IMG/VR virus record: IMGVR_UViG_3300021407_000012
Span: 17,844-81,843 of that record
DNA from: a virus
Direction: 5' to 3' (one strand)
Length of the DNA stretch: 64,000 nucleotides
Shown: one piece after another, positions 38,001-45,900 of the stretch
How the letters are laid out: the number at the start of each line of letters is the position of its first letter
Position numbering within the stretch: position 1 is the first letter of the stretch
Position numbers and translations under genes: made by a program
Notes under the pieces: generated by a model
The model's input: the letters and a program-made list of their open reading frames with translations, nothing else
The model's database searches: none
What the model was told of the DNA's origin: nothing

Positions 38001-38634
38001 GGAGGAAAAGGTTCTCCTTATTGCAAAGGAATCCCGTGACCTCAATGACGTTATGGTCGCTGTGACTGATGTTATTCAAGCTTGTATTCAAGAGCCAAAG
38101 GATACTAAGGTAACAGACTGGCCAATCTTTGACGTGGAATATGCATTTGTTCGTTTGCGATCAATGTCCGTTTCACCGACGATTGATTGGGGATTGGTCG
38201 ATCAAACCAATCAAAAGGAACATAAGTTCAAGATCGATTTGAACGATGTCAAGGTCGTTGGACTTGAAGGACGAGAAGCCCCGTTTGTTATTAATGTCGG
38301 TAACGGTATTAAGTTTACCCTGGATTATCCTAAGGTAGCATTGCATGGTGATAAGAAGTTTCTTGATTTACGAGGGGAACGATCTTTCAACGCGATGCTC
38401 GCCAAGTCGCTGGTATCGATTTCACAAAACGAGATAACGACCAAGGCAAAGGATATTAAGCCCGACGAGCTAGAGGCTTGGGTTGACACCCTTCCTATTC
38501 AAGCATATAATGATGCCCGTGAATTCTTTCGTGACCTTCCCCATATCGAGTGGACAACTGAGTATACCGATGGGAATGGTGAAAAGGTTCCGGTGAGGTT
38601 GAGTACGCTCAATGATTTTTTTATGTTTGTCTGA
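37912..38634 (+). CDS. 26: gp26-like baseplate/tail assembly protein
   Basis: 240 aa in frame 0, ATG behind AAGGAG. LPSNQKKLKLRSMLTKEEKVLL and the VRLRSMSVSPTIDW block match the T4_baseplate (gp26) family; the C-terminus LSTLNDFFMFV is the usual end. Seven Ts at 38616-38622 in the last codons form a slippery site (T-TTT-TTT). Confidence 0.88.
   Translation: MTLPTIAVSTFEVTLPSNQKKLKLRSMLTKEEKVLLIAKESRDLNDVMVAVTDVIQACIQEPKDTKVTDWPIFDVEYAFVRLRSMSVSPTIDWGLVDQTNQKEHKFKIDLNDVKVVGLEGREAPFVINVGNGIKFTLDYPKVALHGDKKFLDLRGERSFNAMLAKSLVSISQNEITTKAKDIKPDELEAWVDTLPIQAYNDAREFFRDLPHIEWTTEYTDGNGEKVPVRLSTLNDFFMFV
38616..38634 (+). promoter_or_regulatory. programmed -1 frameshift site
   Basis: T-TTT-TTT in the frame-0 register, followed three codons later by the gene 26 stop TGA 38632-38634. 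A -1 slip enters the open gp51-like frame ending at 38822. Confidence 0.65.
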
Positions 38635-38822
38635 GCCACAATAACCTTATAAACTACCTGCGTCTCAATCTTAATTTGATGCATCATCATAAATGGAGTT
38701 TGTCTGATATAGAAAACATGACGCCATGGGAGCGTGATTTCTATGTTGACTTGATCCATGAACAGATGAAAGAATCTGAAGAAAAGAGCATTCAAGATGA
38801 GTTCAACAGTTTCTTATCGTAA
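38622..38822 (+). CDS. -1 frame gp51-like extension of gp26
   Basis: 66 codons without an ATG until the middle (ATG 38676); the conserved segment NYLRLNLNLMHHHKWSLSD and IENMTPWERDFYVDLI spans that ATG, so most of the conserved part lies upstream of any start codon and should be made by frameshifting from gene 26 (fusion about 303 aa). The layout is that of tail assembly chaperone pairs (lambda G/GT). Confidence 0.7.
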   Translation, partial: YVCLSHNNLINYLRLNLNLMHHHKWSLSDIENMTPWERDFYVDLIHEQMKESEEKSIQDEFNSFLS

Positions 38823-38991
38823 GGCAAAGTCTTTCATTTACAATTGGTTATATTTGCAGTTCTTCGCACCGTTGAAAGATTTGAAAGATGATTATAATGA
38901 AGTTTTGACTATGCCGACTGGATTGCCCAATCATCATCTTGGTTTACATCGTTATATGCAATTTACTATGATTAGTGTAATGGGGAAATAA
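38797..38991 (+). CDS. small helical-family protein, group A (64 aa)
   Basis: Overlaps the frameshift extension. FIYNWLYLQFFAPL helix and the ending YMQFTMISVMGK. First of three tandem family members; stop overlaps next start (taATG). Confidence 0.7.
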   Translation: MSSTVSYRKAKSFIYNWLYLQFFAPLKDLKDDYNEVLTMPTGLPNHHLGLHRYMQFTMISVMGK

Positions 38992-39179
38992 TGACATATA
39001 AGTATACCAAATATCCTAATCCGAATAAAAATACCAAAATTTGGGATTATACCTATTTAAAGATGTTGGGTGAAATGAGCCATCAATATATGCATGCATA
39101 TCCTGATTGGGACCCCCTTGTTAATCCTTTAAGTATTATCACTTTACAGGGTGCTGTTAGTAGTGTGATGAGGAAATAA
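38991..39179 (+). CDS. small helical-family protein, group A (62 aa)
   Basis: NTKIWDYTYLKMLGE aligns with NIQIWGVTYRAFYLK in the next gene; ends ITLQGAVSSVMRK. Clear tandem paralogue. Confidence 0.72.
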   Translation: MTYKYTKYPNPNKNTKIWDYTYLKMLGEMSHQYMHAYPDWDPLVNPLSIITLQGAVSSVMRK

Positions 39180-39181
39180 CA

Positions 39182-39364
39182 ATGGAATGTTATGGTCTTA
39201 ATAAAAATATCCAAATTTGGGGTGTTACCTATCGAGCATTCTACCTAAAAGTCAGTGGAGCTATATATAATAGGTATGAGAAACTCTTTCCTTGGGTTTA
39301 TCCTTCTGTTTCATTAGATTATGATACTTTATCAGAAGCTATTAATAGTGTATTCAAACATTAA
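39182..39364 (+). CDS. small helical-family protein, group A (60 aa)
   Basis: Paralogue of 38991: IWGVTYR, a YxxxFPWVYP centre and the ending DTLSEAINSVFKH. Last plus-strand gene before the convergent minus-strand baseplate block. Confidence 0.72.
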   Translation: MECYGLNKNIQIWGVTYRAFYLKVSGAIYNRYEKLFPWVYPSVSLDYDTLSEAINSVFKH

Positions 39365-39377
39365 CAAATGTTAAGAA

Positions 39378-40625
39378 TCAGTTCCACCCGCCCCTCATAC
39401 ATCGGCACGTTGTTGATGATAAGTTGTTATCATTGTGGATTTCATGAGTTAAGTCCGCGACTAGATAAGGACCGGTCAATTCAGAATCCTCATAGTTTCC
39501 GCCGCTTTCGTCTAAACCAGCCGGGCTAAGGATATTTAAATTGATACCAGCCCCCACAGTTACACTTAACCCCCCTTGAATTGGAAACTTAGCATAGACT
39601 GACGGAGTACACGAAACGATTGCTCTAAACAACGCCTCGATATCAGTACGTCTAACAAATTGAGCAGGTATCTTATCAGTATCAACGACTAGGAATTGTT
39701 GTTGCCCACCATTTCCTCCATAAGCAATCTGTTGTGCTTGTTGATTATATTGACCATCTGTGGTCGGAATAGGAACAGGGGATGGAGGGATATCATAAAT
39801 CAATTTGTTACTCTTCTTATCAAGCACTCGATATTCCTGTTTTAGTGCCATAAGAGTTTCAGATATAGATAGACGGTTACCTTGTTGTTCTTCGCCTGGA
39901 ATGGATGTGGTATAATCAATAATTTGGTTGGTATTGAGTATCATATTTTCCCAAGCAAAACCGGGAGTTACACTTTGATAGAAGGATGGTCCCCCACCCG
40001 ACGCCTGTTGAAACATATATTCAGCGGGGGCTAATACACATCCTGAATTATTTCTGTAATAACATGTAACTCCACTCTGATATTGAGCAAATGTTAGTAT
40101 TTTTCGAAATTCGTCAATAGCTTTGAAAGGCTTTAGTTTATCAACCACATAAGGATTGACCGGAAACAGTAAGCCATTGGATGCTACAGGAATGGATAAT
40201 CCCCCTCCTACACCTTCGGAATGAATTTGTGATATAGCATCGGTGGCAGTGATTTGTTGAAACGATTTGGATATAATATTGGAGCGTTCGGTATAATATT
40301 CAGGACCGATCACTTGTAGTTCATACGCGAGTGTACGTGCGTTTTCAGAAAGATTTTCTTTCGTAAGGGAGTGTAACGCGCCAGAGCCCGAATAACCTCC
40401 ACCCCCGGAAGCAGAAATAGAAAAAGAGACAGGTTCGCCGCCTCGCAAACCAAGTCGATCAACCAATTTACTGTTGTCAAGAATAAGTGCTCTTGCTGTA
40501 ATATACGGTTTACAGACCGATTCGAAGATTTCCAGTTTGTTGACATAGGCTGCTATATCCACTCCGTTGATTACAAACGAGTTAACACCAGCGTATCCTA
40601 CTTGGGTTGCATTTGTCTGAATCAT
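39378..40625 (-). CDS. 27: gp27-like baseplate hub protein
   Basis: 415 aa. N-terminal VNKLEIFESVCKPYITARALILDNS and LGLRGGEPVSFS, then the SFQQITATDAISQIHSEGVG block and FKAIDEFRKILTFAQYQSG match the tube domains of T4 gp27. C-terminal barrel with PYLVADLTHEIHNDN. Forms the hub between tail tube and gp5. Follows gp53 after one base on the minus strand. Confidence 0.82.
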   Translation of the reverse strand: MIQTNATQVGYAGVNSFVINGVDIAAYVNKLEIFESVCKPYITARALILDNSKLVDRLGLRGGEPVSFSISASGGGGYSGSGALHSLTKENLSENARTLAYELQVIGPEYYTERSNIISKSFQQITATDAISQIHSEGVGGGLSIPVASNGLLFPVNPYVVDKLKPFKAIDEFRKILTFAQYQSGVTCYYRNNSGCVLAPAEYMFQQASGGGPSFYQSVTPGFAWENMILNTNQIIDYTTSIPGEEQQGNRLSISETLMALKQEYRVLDKKSNKLIYDIPPSPVPIPTTDGQYNQQAQQIAYGGNGGQQQFLVVDTDKIPAQFVRRTDIEALFRAIVSCTPSVYAKFPIQGGLSVTVGAGINLNILSPAGLDESGGNYEDSELTGPYLVADLTHEIHNDNNLSSTTCRCMRGGWN

Positions 40626-40626
40626 A

Positions 40627-41508
40627 TTAGTTATCGTTCAGTAGTTTCTCCAAAGCATTGGCTGTCGGGGTTTTATATGGATCGTTAAGAACTAGAAGGC
40701 TCTTACGACTTTCATTAATACCACGTTCCATTTCATAGTACGTAATGTTTTGCCAGTAAACCAATTCATCGATTGGAATGGATTGTTGAAGTAACAATAA
40801 ATCAGTAATAAGAACTCCATTGGGATCGATAAAACCAGCATTGGCAGTCCAGAGTTGAACAGTATCACCAACGTCAAACTCATTAAGAATTTGAGCAACA
40901 GTCATTGTAGTTGAATTAATGATTGATGTAACTATACCAGTTCCCACAACAGATAAATCACTATTAGCTGCTTGCACAAGAGTATTTGAAACAAACTGAG
41001 CGGTATTGGTTACTTGCACTTCGTATAGTACATTCAAGTTCGTGAACCAATCGGTAGGGTTTCTCTTATAACCAATGATAGAAGTAGGACCCCAGATAGG
41101 AATGAAGTATTTCTTTTGGTTTATAGGCAATCGATTATAATAGTTGGGGGCGTAAGTTAAGTCGTCGTCTGACCAATTGGTTTGCCAGTAGGCTGTCATC
41201 GATTGAGCTAATTCAAATGATCCATACTTATCGACAATGAACTCGTTAAACTCTTCTTGTCTCAAAAACCACCCATAGTATGGGTCAACAATCCCATTGG
41301 CGAGATACAATAACCAATCCCAATGAGAATCCCCATAATAGTTATATGATAACACATCTGACCGTTGATAATCAGGTACGTCATAACCATAGAAAGCATT
41401 AGGGCTTTGACGAATATGATCAGCAATAACCACTCGCCTAGAGATATCTCGGATGTTTGTATTCCCATATAGAATAACAGGGAAGTTTTCAAAGTAATTT
41501 GTTGCCAT
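40627..41508 (-). CDS. 53: baseplate wedge gp53
   Basis: 293 aa. TNYFENFPVILYGNTNIRDI, RVVIADHIRQSPNAFYGYDV and WDWLLYLANGIVDPYYGWFL are the diagnostic gp53 pattern. T4 gp53 joins adjacent wedges. Its start overlaps the stop of the gp48-like gene (taATG). Confidence 0.93.
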   Translation of the reverse strand: MATNYFENFPVILYGNTNIRDISRRVVIADHIRQSPNAFYGYDVPDYQRSDVLSYNYYGDSHWDWLLYLANGIVDPYYGWFLRQEEFNEFIVDKYGSFELAQSMTAYWQTNWSDDDLTYAPNYYNRLPINQKKYFIPIWGPTSIIGYKRNPTDWFTNLNVLYEVQVTNTAQFVSNTLVQAANSDLSVVGTGIVTSIINSTTMTVAQILNEFDVGDTVQLWTANAGFIDPNGVLITDLLLLQQSIPIDELVYWQNITYYEMERGINESRKSLLVLNDPYKTPTANALEKLLNDN

Positions 41509-42479
41509 TAGGCACCTTTCGCAATAGCTACTGCATTATCCAAATCAGTATTAGTAACAAAGTCACCTTTACGCCAGTATTCGATTTCAACAAACTGAGC
41601 ATGAATAATAACTGAAACAGGGGCATTTTGAGGGGTCGAGGCTCCCGCAGTTGTATCAGGATCGGCACGATGAAACGATGGAGCATGACCACCTGCATAA
41701 TCAACAAGGAAATTGGTTAAAACAGCAGGCTTGAACTTGAAGATATAGTCATCATTAGGATTGAATTTGATCAACCAAACTGAAGGGAATTCCCAATATA
41801 AACCACCCGGAATATTAATACCAGTGTTAAGAACATTTTGTACACCAGCACCAGCAGCCGGTGCCATATTATTGTTAATATACTGAATAATTTTTCGGAT
41901 TTGTTCAGCCTCTTTAGGAGTATTACAAGCAAGAGTCCAAGTTAGTTGGTGTTGTTTATATTCGGGTGATTCAAATAGAATAGTAATGAATTGGTTTGGA
42001 GCCACACCTCCAAATGCACGTAATGCTGTTAAACCAGCTTGTGCTAATCCTCCCGCAGCAACACCGGTACCAACAGCACCAAAAGTATGAGAGATGGCAT
42101 TAACAGATTGAGCAAGGCTGCGACCTAACGCAGAACCAGCTAGACCGGCAAGAATTTTACCACCGGAATCAAAAAATTCAGCAAGTAAGTTAGCTTGGTT
42201 CCAACGAACACCATGGGCATCGATTAATTGATCAGGTAATGGTAAAAATATCTGTCCGTCAGTATTTTGAAGAACAACAGAATTAGCTTGCTGACCCCAA
42301 TCAATAGCTGCAAGGGAAGTATAATACTTTGGTAAATCCTCAGGAAACTGCATTTGTTGAATTGTCGTAGTAGCAGCCTGGGATGCTTGGACTACCGGAG
42401 CAACGGGCACCGTGCCTGCAAAAACAGAAGGAATAAAAACTTGGGGATTAGTGGTAACACTAGAAGCGAGATCAGCCAT
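41508..42479 (-). CDS. 48: gp48-like baseplate tube cap
   Basis: 323 aa. Central Ala/Gly helix region, then NQFITILFESPEYKQHQLTW and NTPKEAEQIRKIIQYINNN, characteristic of gp48/tube-like proteins; C-terminal strands NFLVDYAG and IIHAQFVEIEYW. Caps the baseplate as template for tube polymerisation. CTAAATA lies 4 bases upstream on the minus strand. Confidence 0.8.
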   Translation of the reverse strand: MADLASSVTTNPQVFIPSVFAGTVPVAPVVQASQAATTTIQQMQFPEDLPKYYTSLAAIDWGQQANSVVLQNTDGQIFLPLPDQLIDAHGVRWNQANLLAEFFDSGGKILAGLAGSALGRSLAQSVNAISHTFGAVGTGVAAGGLAQAGLTALRAFGGVAPNQFITILFESPEYKQHQLTWTLACNTPKEAEQIRKIIQYINNNMAPAAGAGVQNVLNTGINIPGGLYWEFPSVWLIKFNPNDDYIFKFKPAVLTNFLVDYAGGHAPSFHRADPDTTAGASTPQNAPVSVIIHAQFVEIEYWRKGDFVTNTDLDNAVAIAKGA

Positions 42480-42482
42480 CGA

Positions 42483-42926
42483 TTATTTAGTCCTATATCC
42501 TAGAGCAGTTTCCCCCCATATTTCGAATTTAATACCCCGTTTTTTACACCAATCCTTGGCAGCTTCCCATTTTTTCATGTTTTTGGCATATTCAAAGGTT
42601 TCTTTCAGACTTCTTTTGGTCATCTGACCTTTCTTGGTTAACTGTGTGGTAGGAGGAACTTGCTGGTATTCAGGCTTAATCTCTATGAGATACTGTGAAC
42701 CATCCTTCTTTTTGTACCAGAGGTCTGGAAAGTAACGGTGGACTTTGTTATCTAGGGGGGAGACATAGGGTATAATGATTTCCTCTGATGACCATTGCAC
42801 CACGTCGGGATCATGATCGAGTTTCATCATAACGTTAAACTCCCAACCTGATCGATATACGATATTCGTAGGGTTACCTTTATATTTGCTCTTATTTTTG
42901 GGCTTAAAGATACCTTTTCTGGTCAT
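42483..42926 (-). CDS. 4: head completion nuclease gp4
   Basis: 147 aa. NIVYRSGWEFNVMMKLD, WSSEEIIIPYVSPLD and HRYFPDLWYKKKDGSQYLIE match T4 gp4 (gp50/65 group); FPDLW...IEIKP is the PD-(D/E)XK active site. Trims or completes filled heads before tail joining. Confidence 0.93.
   Translation of the reverse strand: MTRKGIFKPKNKSKYKGNPTNIVYRSGWEFNVMMKLDHDPDVVQWSSEEIIIPYVSPLDNKVHRYFPDLWYKKKDGSQYLIEIKPEYQQVPPTTQLTKKGQMTKRSLKETFEYAKNMKKWEAAKDWCKKRGIKFEIWGETALGYRTK
42484..42490 (-). promoter_or_regulatory. CTAAATA late-promoter-like motif (minus)
   Basis: CTAAATA on the minus strand, 4 bases upstream of the gp48-like ATG. Confidence 0.6.
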
Positions 42927-42932
42927 ATATAT

Positions 42933-42948
42933 TATTTAGAACTAAATA
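42933..42948. promoter_or_regulatory. divergent CTAAATA late-promoter-like motifs
   Basis: Minus-strand CTAAATA (42933-42939) 6 bases from the gp4 start and plus-strand CTAAATA (42942-42948) 4 bases from the giant tail gene start, arranged back to back. Confidence 0.65.
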
Positions 42949-42952
42949 TTTG

Positions 42953-45900
42953 ATGGCTAATACAACTTCTTCAGCAACAACCACTGGCGCAGCCAAAGGA
43001 TCGACGTTTAAAGCTTATGCTGGCAATTTGATTGGCGGTATTGTTGAAGGTGCAGCACGTGGTTTAGGTGTGTCTGATGGGGGAATAGGACAAGCTATTA
43101 AGACAGCAACGACGCCTCGTGTTTCCTATGTGTCTAGTCCAAGTGGCACCCAAACTCCAATGCCATCTTCAATGAGGATGATGGTGCAAGAACAACTTAA
43201 ATTACCACCGCCCGAAGAAATTGAACAAGCCACACGTGATTTAGAAAATGATCCAAAACTTCCTGAAGACGGTTCGATTAACACTGCATACAATCGCTTG
43301 CATGACCATGTGCAGGAAGGCTTTGTTGCAATCACCGATGTTATTCAACATAACTTTCATCTTGTTGAACAACGCCTAACTGAGCAGTCACGTGCAATCA
43401 ACATCATCAATACTGAGCAACAGAAAACGAAACGTTCTCTTGAAGACCTCGAACAACGTTTTGGTCGATTTGAGCGTGGGGGGTTACAAAGCAGAGGTAA
43501 TGACCCTTTTAAGTTTGGGAATGGTATAAGTGAGAAATCGTGGAAATCATCTCCTAATAACGGGGGTGGTATTATTGAGGCACTTGAAAATCTTGGAGAA
43601 GGTGCTTTAGCTGGATGGATAGCTAGAAAGCTTTGGCCAACAATGCTTCGCTCTGTTCCATGGTTAGCAGCGGGAGCGGCATTAGGAGCAGCAGCTTGGT
43701 TTGGAGAAAAGGGACGTTCTGAATTAAATGCCCTACCCAAAGCAACATGGGGAGATAAACTTGATTCATTGGGATGGGGAACGTCACCGTCTGTTCAAGA
43801 ATATAATCGTCGTCGTTCCTCTCTTCAGTCTCATAATAGACGAAGAGATGCCCTTGGATTAAGTAGCGGACCACTCTCAGGTAATATCGATGATCGGCGC
43901 GGACAAGCACCTTATACTGGCTCGGGAGAAGGATCAGGTAAACCATTATTTTTTCAAGGGGGAGCCCCTAATGAAAAGGGTCCTATTCAATTGAATGCGG
44001 ACCAAGCTATTATTTCAGGTAAGACAACTGAAATCAAATCAGATAGAACCGAAATCAAAGGTTCTACTCTTACCATTAGTGCTGATAAAGTTAAACTATC
44101 TGATAGTGCCAAGAGAAGTCTACTTGAACAATTAGGATTAGGCAATCTTCATATGCCTTCTCTTGCGTCAGTACTGAGTGGAATGTCAGGTGGGGCAACG
44201 TCGGCTGTTAGTGGTTTATCAACGATGGGTAATCAAGCATCGGGTGGGGCAACTGGTGACGTACTATCAAACCAAGTAAATCCTCAATCCGATAGTTTTT
44301 TTGGTAAATTCGGACAAGCTTTTGCTGATATAGGTAAAACAATTGGGGGTGGTATTACTAATGGTTTTACTGATCATCCTAATCATGCTATAGGTGGTTT
44401 TAATTCTGGTATGGCTCGTCGCCCTGATGGTATGGGTGGTTATGCTAATGCTCCGGGATCGACATATGTATGGCGACCGGGCGGTGGTGGAGGCGGTGGG
44501 GGACGCACTACTTGGTCCGGTGGTTCACGTCCTAGTGGGGGTGGATATGGCGGTGGTGGAATAGGTATTAATCCTAACACTCCTATTAATGTTCCGGCTG
44601 GAACGCCGGGTACGACTGCTACTCTAATGTCACAACGTGCTCAGTTTAGAGATATGTTGAATAATCCTCAAACCCGTGAACTTGCCATGGGTTTGATGGT
44701 AGCAGAAAACAACGGTAGCGCCCAAGGTAGAATGTCAGTTTTGGAAACTGCATTAAATCGTGGTGTTTCGCATGGATTTAATAATTCTAATCAAATCTTT
44801 TCGTCAGCTTATTATGCTCCCTTTCATGATGGGGGATTACAACGGGCGTTGGGTCAACTTCGAAGCAATCCTCAATTACGTGCCCAAGTAAACGCTGAAG
44901 TTGATCAAGTTTTAGGGGGATCAAACTGGTCTAATTTTGGTACTCAAAATGGATCGGCTGGTGTTGCAGCATCAGCAGCACGTGACCAAACAGTAACCGC
45001 GCGCTGGACTGGTGAAACTTATTCACGAAAAGATAATCCTATCGGTACAGCACATCATGGTGCTGGTACGATCCGAATGGAAGGTGGATGGTATCAAAAC
45101 ACTCAGAGACAAATTCAAGATTGGGATCGTCAACATCCCCAGAATAATACAACTCCACAAGGACAACCATCAGTTCCCCAGAATAATACAACTCCACAAG
45201 GACAACCATCAGTTCCTCAGAATACAACACCAGCATCGCCAACTTCTCAAAACAATGGACCAACTGTTGCAATTCCTTCAGGACGTTTAACATCGAAACA
45301 GCTTGAAAACTTTGTAGCACACCATGAAGCTTTTGAACCTAAGCCGTTTTCTGATTTTGGACAAACTAATATTGGTTATGGTACTAGTGCTCGACCGGGT
45401 GAAACATCTATTTCAGAACCCGAAGCACGTCAGCGAATGGTTTCTGAATTAGATAAACACATGGCAAAAGTCCATGAAATGAATCCAAAACTGGATCAAG
45501 GTACTAAAAATGCTTTGGCATCCTTATCATATAATATTGGTGATAACTGGATGACTTTGAAAAATCAGGATGGTTCGAAGACTTTAGGTGATTATGTTCG
45601 TGATGGAAATATACAAGGAATTAAAGAAAAAATTGTTCAATACAATAAGGCTGGTGGAAAAGTACTTTCGGGATTAACAAAACGACGTAATGATGAATCC
45701 CAAATGATTGGCAATCCTCGATGGGGAGATGTTACAGGTTCGGATGTTGGTAAGGATTGGGGACGTGCTGAAAACCAAGGTGTACCGGGACAACCGACCC
45801 ATACACAACAAGACCCTTCTAAGCCTTATCCCGCTGGTCAGACAAGCCAAGTACCTATTGGACAACCACCTAGAGCAGGGACGCCCCCAACACCAGGGCG

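Noticed and set aside
45137-45214. Tandem repeat as CRISPR-like array
   Set aside because: Two adjacent in-frame 39-bp units with no spacers inside a coding linker; no CRISPR array was found anywhere in the window.
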